DNA of 64,000 nt. It comes from Rhizaria sp. SCN 62-66. Lineage: Eukaryota > Rhizaria, unplaced. The translations under genes were made by a program, and so were the position numbers. How positions within the stretch are numbered: the first letter of the stretch is position 1; each line of letters opens with the position of its first letter. The stretch is taken from NCBI GenBank assembly GCA_001724265.1, contig MEDY01000184.1, positions 1 to 64,000 of the forward strand, given 5' to 3'. Shown in pieces: positions 55,069-63,849 of the stretch. The notes below the pieces were generated by a model. That model ran no database searches and had not been told where the DNA came from. It saw only the letters and a list, made by a program, of their open reading frames with translations.

Positions 55069-56847
55069 ATGGCTCCCCGGCGTCCCAACGCGCCACACAC
55101 GATCCACGACGGCCCCAGCCGCTCGTCGGGCGGCTTATATCCGTCCTCCGGCGCCTCTGCCGGCGGCGGCAGCGCGTCCTACGGCGCCGAGCCGCAGCCC
55201 TCGTGCGGCGCCCGCGTCAAGGAGTGGCTGCGCACCGTGCCGCCGGTCACCGCGCTGATTGTCGCCACGAGCCTCTGCGTGTACGTTGCGTCGTTTTTTG
55301 CGCCGGACCTGCAGGCGCGCATGCAGCTGTGCCCCGCGTCCATCTCGGTCGACTGGCAGGTCTGGCGGCTCTTCACCTCGCCTTTCTACCACCTCGGCCT
55401 CTTGCACATCCTCTTCAACGCGCTCGCGACCTGGGGCCTTAGCGCCGGGCTTGAGCGCGCGCTGGGCTCGCTCCCCACGCTCGGCTTGCACGCCGTGCTC
55501 CTCGTCCTCTCGCAACTGCTCTATCTGGCCGCGAAGTTCCTCATCGCCGCCGTGCTCCAGGACCCTTCCCAGCTGCAGTCGTGCGTCGCGGGGTACTCGG
55601 GCGTCATTTTCGGGCTAATCGATGTCGCCATCGCCGTCGCGGGCGTCGCCGTCATCCCTTGGTGCGGACTCTGCGAAATCCCCGCCAAGCTCTATCCTCT
55701 GTTCCTGCTTTTGCTCACCAGTCTCTTCCCCGGCGTGAGCATCGTCGGCCACGCGATGGGGCTGCTGACCGGCCGCCTATACTCCCTGGGCCTGCTCGCC
55801 CCGCTCGCGCTGCCCCGCTCCGTCATTATGCGTTTCGAGGCCTCCCCGCCCGGCCGCTTCCTGCTCCGGCCCCCCGGCGCCGTGCCCACCCCGGCCGCGC
55901 CCCCCGCCTCGTTACTTTCGGGCCGCCTCGACTGCGTGCGCGACCCCCAGTGCCCGCGCGCGATCGCCGACTGCGGCGCCGCCGCCGCGGCCTGCGTCCC
56001 CACCGCCGTCGCGCATTGCAGCTGCTGCCTCACCGCTGACGGCCACTGCACGCTGCCCTGCTGCGCTCTCTGCTCCCGCTGCAACTGTGGCGGCTGCAGC
56101 AACTGCACTGGCTGCAGCGGCTGCTGCGACGATTCGGCTACCGGCAACAGTGGCGGCGACAGCGACGGCGAGTACGTTGGCAACAACTTCGCCGGCGCTG
56201 GCGCTGGCTACGTCCTGGGCGGCGCCGCCGTCTCCCCGCCGCTCGCCCCCGCCCCGTCAGCCTCAGCCTCAGCCTCAGTCTCTGGCTCAGCCTATGGCTC
56301 TAGTTCTAGTGCTGGTGCGACGGCGGAGGGCGGTGACCGTGAGGCGCGCGGGCTGGGAGGGCTGTGGGCGCGGCTGACGGCGCGGGACACAGCGCGCGCG
56401 CTCCAGTCTGAGCGTCTGCCCGACCACGACGACGGCGACGGCGACGGCAACGTCAATGACAACGGCAACGGCCAAGGGGGCTATGATGAGGAGGCCCGTG
56501 CTCATCGAAGCGCGACCGCTGCTTCGGCTGCTGCTGGCGCTGGCCCTGGTGCTGTGATGAATAGGAATGGGTACGCACGCTTTGCGGACACCAACGACGA
56601 CGCCGAGGTCGACGCCGAGACCGGCCCTGTGAGCGGCAGTGCCAGGAGCAGCAATCTCACTGCATCTGCGCCAGCTGGTGCTGTTGTCGGCGCTAGCGCC
56701 AACAATGCTATCAATGCAGGTGCAAGTGCAAGTGCTCATGGCGCTGAGGGCCGGCGGCCGCCGCCGCCGTCACGGCTGCTGGCCGAGCACGCGCAGCGCA
56801 TGCAGCGGCTGCAGGCGCAGAAGCAGGCGCGCGAGGACAATAAGTGA
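55069..56847 (+). CDS. Rhomboid intramembrane serine protease with Cys-rich tail
   Basis: Single exon, 592 residues, ATG at 55069, TGA stop. After a Ser/Gly-rich cytosolic N-terminus, about six membrane helices lie between residues 58 and 245. Catalytic residues are present: the nucleophile Ser177 in GYSGV and His228 in SIVGHAMGLL. The rhomboid WR motif is in WQVWRLFTSPFYH and the H-x-x-x-N-type loop in LLHILFNALATWGL. It should therefore cleave membrane proteins, unlike inactive derlins or UBAC2. Topology and size resemble the RHBDD1/2 group. Residues about 290-350 form a Cys-rich segment with C-x-C and C-x-x-C pairs (CALCSRCNCGGCSNCTGC), then Ser/Gly/Asp linkers and a basic C-terminal helix (LLAEHAQRMQRLQAQKQA). 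Confidence 0.88.
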   Translation: MAPRRPNAPHTIHDGPSRSSGGLYPSSGASAGGGSASYGAEPQPSCGARVKEWLRTVPPVTALIVATSLCVYVASFFAPDLQARMQLCPASISVDWQVWRLFTSPFYHLGLLHILFNALATWGLSAGLERALGSLPTLGLHAVLLVLSQLLYLAAKFLIAAVLQDPSQLQSCVAGYSGVIFGLIDVAIAVAGVAVIPWCGLCEIPAKLYPLFLLLLTSLFPGVSIVGHAMGLLTGRLYSLGLLAPLALPRSVIMRFEASPPGRFLLRPPGAVPTPAAPPASLLSGRLDCVRDPQCPRAIADCGAAAAACVPTAVAHCSCCLTADGHCTLPCCALCSRCNCGGCSNCTGCSGCCDDSATGNSGGDSDGEYVGNNFAGAGAGYVLGGAAVSPPLAPAPSASASASVSGSAYGSSSSAGATAEGGDREARGLGGLWARLTARDTARALQSERLPDHDDGDGDGNVNDNGNGQGGYDEEARAHRSATAASAAAGAGPGAVMNRNGYARFADTNDDAEVDAETGPVSGSARSSNLTASAPAGAVVGASANNAINAGASASAHGAEGRRPPPPSRLLAEHAQRMQRLQAQKQAREDNK

Positions 56848-57594
56848 GATGGTGAGGGAGTGACCGTGAGTAGGGTGACCTTGGGCAGAGTGACTATGGG
56901 CAATGCACGGGAGTTGTGCAGCGTCGCACGGATGAGTACATTTGAGTATAAGAGAATGAGATGTGTGAACCGGCGCATATTCAGATTGATTATGAGTTTA
57001 TATGGCCACGTATTGTTGTTAATCGATAAAGTAACGTTATTTATAGAATCCCTTTGATAAAATGCTTTCTCTTGGTATGTTTCGTCGTCGGTAAAGCAGT
57101 GGTAAGGTCCCCATGTTAACGACCCATTGATCGTTGTTGGTAATATTCGTTGTATTCATAATATTCATAATATTGGACAATGTATCTGTATTAAAAGTGG
57201 CCATCACCACTGCTTGGGTCAGTATCTGTCGCAGTGACTAATACAGTCACATTCGCACAGTTGTGACCCAAACGATATGCGATAAGGGCAAAGCTATTGT
57301 AGGATTAACTTGGGACTAAGTAGGTAGGCTAATGTAACAAAGAAGGGAAGTAAAGTGACTCTCTCCCCCAAAGCGCAAAAGCAGGCGCAAACGAATACTT
57401 GTAAACACAGCAAGACAAAGCAAACAGCGATGCAACTGGGACCAAAACTGGACAGCGACTGCCTCAGTTGTTATCTATGCGCAGCCATGACATGTTATGT
57501 TATGTTATGCTATGATCTGTGTTTCGCTGTGAAGATATGCTCTTATCTGTTTCATTGAATGTTCTGGTAGACTCACTGGGTTTCTGGATTACAC
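56848..57594. other. Convergent spacer
   Basis: About 750 bp AT-rich. Directly after the rhomboid stop are three imperfect copies of a 15-bp word (AGTGACCGTGAGTAG, GGTGACCTTGGGCAG, AGTGACTATGGGCAA) at 56859-56903. An ATTCATAAT duplication lies near 57154-57174. No gene seen. Confidence 0.45.
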
Positions 57595-58312
57595 TCACTG
57601 AATGTGTTCGACGACGCCTTGGCGCACGAGCAGCTCGGCGTCGGCCCGGCGCAGCACGTGGCGCGCGCCCTTCTCGAGCCGCAGCGGGCCATAGTGCGTG
57701 ATGACCTCGCCCGCGTCGCGCAGCACAACCACGCGCGTAAGCAGTGTCGTCGGCGGCTGCAGGTCCGTGAGCACGGAGACGCCCAGCTCGTCCTGGTACG
57801 CGCGCAGGGCGGAGCCGTAGCTGTCGAGCGCCTCCTGCTCCTCCTGCGCCAGCGCGCCGCGGACAGACTCGGGCACCGCGCCCGCCGTGTCCCACCACAC
57901 GCCGCGCACGAAGTCGAAGCGCGCCTGCATGTAGGCCAGCAGACAGCGCTTGTTGCGGCGGATCGCGGACTCGCGGATGACGAGCGCGGGGAGATACTCG
58001 AGCAGCGTGTCGGCGTTGGAGCGGTCCATCGTGTTGACCTCGGCCATCATGTCCAGACGCTTCGCAGCGAGGTCGTTGATCTCCGCCAACACGGCCTGGA
58101 CGCCGGAGCGCTGGAGCAAAGTGACGAAAGAGGGACGGAAACGGTGGCACGGCAGTGGGAGGGCAGTGAGTTGAGGCGCGAGAGGTGCAGCGAAGTGAAG
58201 GACAAGAGGGGTGATCTTTGAGGGGAATAATAACACGTACGTTGTAGTTGGGGATACCCTGGCTTCGGCGCAACTCGCGCAAAAGCTCCTCACCTTTGTC
58301 ACAGAAACTCAT
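57595..58312 (-). CDS. GINS1: GINS complex subunit PSF1
   Basis: Two exons: 58312-58241 and 58110-57595 (TGA), 195 residues; donor GTACGT, acceptor CTCCAG, phase 0. PSF1 is part of the CMG replicative helicase. Length matches animal PSF1 (196). It starts MSFCDKGEELLRELRRSQ, and the core helix reads ESAIRRNKRCLLAYMQARFD, equivalent to the conserved R-N-x-R-C-x-x-A-Y-x-x-x-R. The C-terminal B domain ends GARHVLRRADAELLVRQGVV, as PSF1 ends in LIRQGVLEHI. The join restores the A domain start, so the exon model is sound. Confidence 0.93.
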
Positions 58313-58623
58313 ATTTCCTGTTTGACGGAGCGTATCTGTTCGAAATTCAAACACTACTTTTGGCGCGATCTCACTCTTCCAATGGGGCCAGCCAGTCCAA
58401 TGATCGGTCGGTCGTCAGTCGGTCGGTCGGTCGGTCGGTCGGTCTGAGGTGACTGTGGGACCGGCTTGATTTTAATCCGAGTGGACTGAACCAAACCGAC
58501 TGGGACTCTTTGTGGCTGGGCTGGACCGGGGAGGGCAAAGGCGAGGCCCGAGAGACGAGGAGCGCGATGGAGCCGGGCTCGCTTTGACAAGCTCGTAGTT
58601 CCTGACAACTTTCTTGTGAAAAA
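58313..58623. promoter_or_regulatory. Divergent promoter GINS1 / SEC61G with GGTC repeat
   Basis: 311 bp between divergent starts. A CGGT/GGTC tetranucleotide repeat fills 58405-58446. The tract and nearby CCAGCCAGTCC-type words recur in other divergent spacers here. Confidence 0.6.
58405..58446. repeat. GGTC tetranucleotide repeat
   Basis: About nine GGTC units, interrupted once by GTCA, in the GINS1/SEC61G promoter. Confidence 0.9.
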
Positions 58624-59151
58624 ATGTCGTCGGCCCCTATCGATGTTGTTGTTGCGCCCGTCAAGCGCTTCGCTAAGTCTTCCATTCAGCTCGTGAACCG
58701 CTGCACGAAGCCTGACGCCAAGGGTCCGTCTCTCTTTGTTTCGCCTTTCTTCGAACATCCTCCCACGCCTCGCCCCGGTCCTGTGTACAGATATGGTATA
58801 AGTATGATGTATTCCAGCTCATTTAGAACCTTCTTTGAACCATTTTGTTCCTATCTGACGAATTTACAGAGTTCAAGAAGTCCGTGACTGCCATCGCTGT
58901 TGGCTTTGTCATCATGGGCCTCGTTGGCTTCTTCGTCAAGCTTATCCACATCCCCAGTACGTTAACGCTCCACACCTTTTGCGACCGCATTGCACCCGCC
59001 TCTTGTCGCTTCTGACACACCACTCTCTGCTCTGCCCGCGCGTTTCGCCCCGTTCTATTCCGCCTGCTGACTCATCCTCGCCCGCCGATCCCCTCTTTCG
59101 CCTCTGTTCCCTCCCTTTCGCGCAGTCAACAACGCTCTCGTCGGCAACTAA
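58624..59151 (+). CDS. SEC61G: Protein translocation channel subunit Sec61 gamma (SecE)
   Basis: Three exons: 58624-58723, 58870-58956 and 59126-59151 (TAA), 70 residues. The first donor is GTCCGT, the second GTACGT; both introns are phase 1. The tail-anchored subunit clamps the Sec61 channel in the ER membrane. The family words span the junctions: [23 protein letters not shown], then the single membrane helix [20 protein letters not shown], and IHIP-INNALVG. Length is typical. The last exon codes only eight complete residues. Confidence 0.95.
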
Positions 59152-59733
59152 GCAGTGTTTCTTTGGCAGTGCCGCTTTGGTGGGAGGTAAGCCATGGTTT
59201 CCTTCCTCGTGTCGTGTGCGGGCACACTTTGCAGCCCCCCGTTTCGGGGGTGCTAGGCTCATTGTAGTATCAATTGATGGGTGGCCTACAAAACAGATCT
59301 CACAGCCACCTCTCCGTTTCTCCCTCGAGAGCGGGGTGTTATCCAGTAGTTTGACTTAATAAACCCGGTTCCCTTTTTTTAAACCCTCAGACACACTACG
59401 CCACCTTGGTCCTATCTTCATAACTGCTCATCTTGCCATCGATATCCGTGGTCAAAGTTCACCTTCCATGCACTCTCGGTTTGCTTACCTCGCGCTTTCT
59501 CTGCAGTCACGCAGCAAGCAAGCCGACCTCGGCCGTTCAGTCGAGATACTGCCCCATCCCTTCACTCAAACACGATGCTGTTAGTATTACGAATTTAACC
59601 TACACGTTTTGTATATTCTATCAATAATTTGCCTCCATTAACGTTCATCATAGCTCACCCTATCATCTTTTCAATTGCCTGAACTCCTCTGAAACTTGGT
59701 CTCTATTGTTCCACTGCCACAGCGTCTAGCTCG
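59152..59733. promoter_or_regulatory. Spacer between SEC61G and the Gln/Tyr-rich gene
   Basis: About 580 bp. A CCCCCCGTTTCGGGGG inverted repeat lies at 59236-59251 and AATAAA near 59359. CCACTGCCACAG before 59723 may be an acceptor, so the next gene could have an upstream exon or 5' UTR intron. Confidence 0.4.
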
Positions 59734-60429
59734 ATGCAGCACCCCTTCATGGCTGCCCAGGGCGCTCCGTACGGCGCCCCTGCCGCGGGCGCGCCCCACC
59801 AGTCCGCTGCCGCGTACGGCGGCGGCTACCCCGCGCAGCCGCAGCCGCAGCAGCAGCCCACGTACGGCCAGCCGCAGCAGCAGTACAATCCTGCTGCCGA
59901 CGCCGCGCGCTCCGTCGTGCAGTCGCCCCCGCACGCCTCCGCGCCGCAGCAGTACCAGCAGCAGTACCAGCAGCAGCAGCCGCAGCAGCAGCCGCAGTAC
60001 GGCGCTGTCCCCGCCGCCCCCGCCGCTGCCCCTGCGGCTGGTGGTTACGCCGCGTACGCTCAGGGCATGAGTGCAGTCGACGCCGCCACCGCGGCCGCGT
60101 ACCAACAGCAGCAGGCGCTCTACCACCAGCAGCAGCAACAGCAGCAGGCCGCGCAGCAGCAGTACCAGCAGCCCCAACAGCAACCGCAGCAGTACGCTCA
60201 GCCCCAGCCTCAGCAGCAGTATCAGCAGGCTCAGCAGTACCAGCAGCAGCAGCACCATGCGCCTACCAACTTCGCGGCCGCCGTGGTCGTCCGCCGCGGC
60301 GGCGGCGCGCGCGCCCAGGCCGCAGCCACGGCGTCGTTCGAGCCTCGTGCCGATTATAGCGACTTGGACCCGCTGTCGATGGACTTCGATTACGGCCGCC
60401 GCCGCGCCGCCGAGCAGGCCGCCGCCGCC

Positions 60430-60524
<95 letters not shown>

Positions 60525-60721
60525 CCTCACAGCCCGCGGGCTACGGTACCCCGGCGCAGGCCCCCGCCGCGCAGTACGGCGCCGCGCCCACCGGCTACGG
60601 CGCTGCGCCCGCCGCCGCGGGCTATGGCGTGCCTCAGCAGGCGCAGGCGCAGCAGGCGCCCGTGGCGGCCGCGGCGCCGGCGCAGGGCGCGTACAACCCC
60701 TTCGCGCCGCGCCCCTACTAA
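59734..60721 (+). CDS. Gln/Tyr/Ala-rich prion-like protein, frame broken at a CAG tract
   Basis: ATG at 59734 (MQHPFMAAQGAPYGAPAAGA). YGQPQQQ, QQYQQ and Ala-rich repeats run to about residue 185. A less repetitive patch follows (ASFEPRADYSDLDPLSMDFD), then a run of 30 pure CAG units (60433-60522). After the run the same frame turns Arg-rich and loses the composition. The +1 frame instead continues in kind (QPAGYGTPAQAPAAQYG, GAYNPFAPRPY) to a TAA at 60719. The gene therefore most likely continues in that frame. A one- or two-base length error in the repeat is the simplest cause, with true frameshifting less likely. Family not recognised; the composition resembles RNA-granule or Mediator/transcription low-complexity proteins. 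Confidence 0.6.
60433..60522. repeat. (CAG)30 pure trinucleotide repeat
   Basis: Thirty uninterrupted CAG units after a CAA; the longest pure CAG run that lies fully inside the window. The reading frame breaks across it. Confidence 0.95.
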
Positions 60722-61361
60722 GGCCCCTGGTGCTCTCTATCTAGACGCCGAGGTGCGAGGTCTGCAAATGGACTCTCCTCTCGCACTGTGATATGATCTG
60801 ATGATGATCAATTACGATGACTCGGCATAGTCTGCGTCGTTTTGTTCATGACTATGATTTAGTAATCAGTGTATTCTAATGGTAAATTAAAACAGTCATC
60901 ATCAATCAAGCCAATCGGCCCCGTACTATGCTGTAGAGCGTACGCATATGCGCTGTACAGTGTACCCTTATGCGCACGAACACACACTTAGGTGACCATC
61001 TTGGCAAGGCGTGCTGCTGCTGTTGCTGTCATTGCGAACTGTAGCTGTCGCCATGTCGCTGTTACTGTAGCTTTCACAACGCAGAGTGGCGCATCATCAA
61101 ATCCGTACTTACTTAGACAATGAAATAGAATCACACATAAAAACAAACAAACAAGTTCGCTTTGTGTCAACTCTGCGTTCTCCATGAGCACTAAGTTACA
61201 CACACGCAAGATTCGCTTCAAAGAAAGAAATCAGAAACGTAATACAAACAAACAACTCTTACACAAACAACATATTCAAGCCTGCTCAGGTGTTTTCATT
61301 GCCCGTTCGCGTAATGTTCGCATCACTTCATTTGTTTCGTGATGCACTGTGTTATGACAAC
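60722..61361. other. Convergent spacer
   Basis: AT-rich, about 640 bp between two 3' ends; no gene recognised. Confidence 0.45.
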
Positions 61362-63503
61362 TCACTTCGCAGCCCCAGCGCTTGCGCCGGCGCCGCCCGC
61401 GGAGCCCGCGCCGAGGCCGAACTTGAACGTCCTGGCCCCGGGCTTGGCGCCGCTGCCCTCGACAGGCGGCGCCGGCTTGACGCCCGTCACGAGCGGCTTG
61501 CCCCCGCCGCCGCTGCTGCTCGAGGGCAGCGGGGAGCCCAGTCCGGTAATGCGCACGCTGCTCGCCGAGCCTGCGCTCGCGGCGGCGGGCTTGACGGGTG
61601 TCGCCGCCGCAGCAGGCTTGTCGCTGTCACCGGCGTCGCCGTCGTCGTCGTTGTCGGAGTCTGAGAGGGGCGCGAGCGTAACGGGCACGACCTCTGTGCC
61701 CAGCTCGACGCCGTCCGCGCCTACATCGGCCTCGACGTCGTCGCTCTGCGGCCACTCGTCGCCGTAGCCGCCGCTGCCGCTGTAGCCCGTGAAGCCGCCC
61801 AGCGCGCGGTCCGCGCCCGCGTCGCCGCGCGCGCGCTCGCGCGACGCCTCGAGCGCCTCACGCTCTGCTGCGCTCGCCGCCGACCGCATGCCGCTACCGC
61901 CCACCCCGCCAGCGCCGCCGCCGCCGGAGGACAGGAGCGTGGCGCTGGAGCGCGTGGTGGTGAGGCGCGAAAGCGTGACGTTGCGTGCGGCCGCCGCGGT
62001 CGCCGCCTCGGCGCCGGCGGCCTCGCGGCCCCGCGCGGCCGACTCGGGCCGGCGCGCGCCCTTGGCGGTCCCCGGCCGCCCCCCCGCGACCGACGCAGCG
62101 CCGCTGGCGCCCGCAGAAGCGGCGGAGGTGGCGGGCTCGGCCGGGAAGGGGTGCGCCTGGCGCGCGGCGGGCAGCTGGTCCAGCACGGCCCGCAGCGCCG
62201 CGGAAAGCGTCGCCGCCGTCAGCGCGCCGTTGGCGGGGCCCAGCTCGAGCAGGAACGCGCTCTCCGGCTCCTCGCTCGCACCCGCACTCGCACTCGCGCT
62301 GGCACCGGCACTGGCGCCAGTCTTGGCGGCCGCAGCAGCGGGGCTGGAGAGGACGGCGAGCGGGTAGCGCGCGCGGCGCTGCAGCGTGGCGAGCGCCTCG
62401 GCGCTGTAGTCGCCCGCGCGCGACACGCCCGCAATCGCGCCGAACAGCTGCGGCGTGCCCGCGCTCGCCGCGGCAGAAGCGGCGGCGGCGAGGCACTGCT
62501 GCGCGGAGCCGCGGAGGACGACGAGGACCTTGTTGGACTGCGGCAGCGCGGGGTGGAAGCGGACCGCGCGCGCGGGCACGCCGGCCGAGCCCAACGCAAC
62601 GGCCGTCTCGCTCAGCAGCGCGCGCAGCGAGGCGGCGCGGCCGGCCAGCGCGCCCGAGTCGCCGCGCGCGCGCCATGCCGCCGCGGCCGCAAGCGCGGGC
62701 GGCAGCGCCTGCGCGGGGGCGGGCGACGTGGCCGTGGCGGCCGCGATGGCGCGCGCGGTGGCGATGAAGTCGGCGTCGCCCAGCAGCAGCGCGCCGCCCA
62801 GCGGGCAGCCCAGCCCGTGCGCGAAGTCCACCACGGCCGAGTCAAAGGGCGCGAGCAGTTGCGCGGGCCCCGCAAAGCCGTAGCGGCCCAGCGCCTCGTG
62901 CGGACCCGTCGTGTCGAGGTGGAGGCGGATGCCGCTGTCAGAGCAGAACCCGCGGATGTCCTCGACGTCTTCCCACGGCACGCACTGCCCGCCCGCGCCC
63001 TGCAGCGGAATCTCGAGCGAAACCACGCCAGGGAGCTTCCAGTTGCTCTTGGCGGCGCCCACGACGTCCTTGTACGACGGGGGCGCGTCGAGGCGTGCGC
63101 CGGTAAAGACCTTGGAGAAGCCTAGCGTGGTGGAGAGCGCGTCGCCGTAGCCGGCCTCCATCAGCGACTGCTTGTGCAGCGCAACGACCTTGAAGCGATC
63201 GCGCGCGTTGACCGTCAGCGCGGTGATGTTGGCGGCCATGGCCGAGGTGAAGAAGAGCGCGCGCTCCTTGCCGCACGCCGTGGCGACCTCTTGCTCGAAC
63301 GATGCGATGAAGGCCGCCGCGTCATCGGTCCACGAGGGCGCGGCGGCGCCGCCGAACACGTTAACCAAAGGGGACGTGTGAAAAGAAGAGAACGAGGACG
63401 GGCAGGATGCCACGAGCGACTGCAGGACGGACTGAACGCTCATGGAAGCCTCAGGCTCGTTTAAAAACACCTGACCAGATCCGTTTGGCATTGCTCTGTG
63501 CAT
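61362..63503 (-). CDS. Threonine-aldolase-like fold-type I protein lacking the PLP lysine
   Basis: Single exon, 713 residues, ATG at 63503, TGA stop. Residues 45-360 follow the beta-eliminating lyase / L-threonine aldolase pattern: ERALFFTSAMAANITAL, VALHKQSLMEAGYGDAL (equivalent of the aldolase H-E-x-E segment), VVSLEIPLQGAGGQCVPWED, and IRLHLDTTGPHEALGRYGF with the cofactor-ring Asp197. Where aldolases have S-K-G-L-G-x-P-x-G, this protein has FAHGLGCPLGG. The Schiff-base lysine is replaced by His229, so PLP catalysis is unlikely. The C-terminal half is Ser/Ala/Gly linker ending GLGAGSAGGAGASAGAAK. A pseudoenzyme with a structural or regulatory role is my inference; other fold-type I relatives remain possible. 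Confidence 0.72.
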   Translation of the reverse strand: MHRAMPNGSGQVFLNEPEASMSVQSVLQSLVASCPSSFSSFHTSPLVNVFGGAAAPSWTDDAAAFIASFEQEVATACGKERALFFTSAMAANITALTVNARDRFKVVALHKQSLMEAGYGDALSTTLGFSKVFTGARLDAPPSYKDVVGAAKSNWKLPGVVSLEIPLQGAGGQCVPWEDVEDIRGFCSDSGIRLHLDTTGPHEALGRYGFAGPAQLLAPFDSAVVDFAHGLGCPLGGALLLGDADFIATARAIAAATATSPAPAQALPPALAAAAAWRARGDSGALAGRAASLRALLSETAVALGSAGVPARAVRFHPALPQSNKVLVVLRGSAQQCLAAAASAAASAGTPQLFGAIAGVSRAGDYSAEALATLQRRARYPLAVLSSPAAAAAKTGASAGASASASAGASEEPESAFLLELGPANGALTAATLSAALRAVLDQLPAARQAHPFPAEPATSAASAGASGAASVAGGRPGTAKGARRPESAARGREAAGAEAATAAAARNVTLSRLTTTRSSATLLSSGGGGAGGVGGSGMRSAASAAEREALEASRERARGDAGADRALGGFTGYSGSGGYGDEWPQSDDVEADVGADGVELGTEVVPVTLAPLSDSDNDDDGDAGDSDKPAAAATPVKPAAASAGSASSVRITGLGSPLPSSSSGGGGKPLVTGVKPAPPVEGSGAKPGARTFKFGLGAGSAGGAGASAGAAK

Positions 63504-63849
63504 AGTGCGCGACAGACACGTTAAGGTAGAGATACAAAATCAATTTGAAATAGAAAAACAATGAGTTAGTTAGGACATTCTGGCATAGTCGAAAAGACGG
63601 TCGTTTCACGATGTCATTTAAGACTTTCGATGTCGTCAATCGCTCAACGGCAGCCCCAAGATCTTTACCACGAACTGCTGTCATAATCAAAATCTACAGT
63701 TTTCCGACGATAACTCGACATAACCACGTTATTATTCTGAATCTACACCTTAATGCAATAGTACATGTTAATTTTGAGCGTAAATTATTGTTTTTCACTT
63801 GAAATCCTTTTGTTATACTACGAATTTCTCTTTGTAAAGACTATCCGTC
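63504..63849. promoter_or_regulatory. Spacer upstream of the aldolase-like gene
   Basis: AT-rich, about 350 bp; likely divergent promoter to a gene that begins at the right edge. Confidence 0.4.

Noticed and set aside
59236-59251. CCCCCC-GTTTC-GGGGG inverted repeat as a Rho-independent terminator
   Set aside because: Bacterial-type termination does not apply in this nuclear context; it is reported only as a spacer feature.
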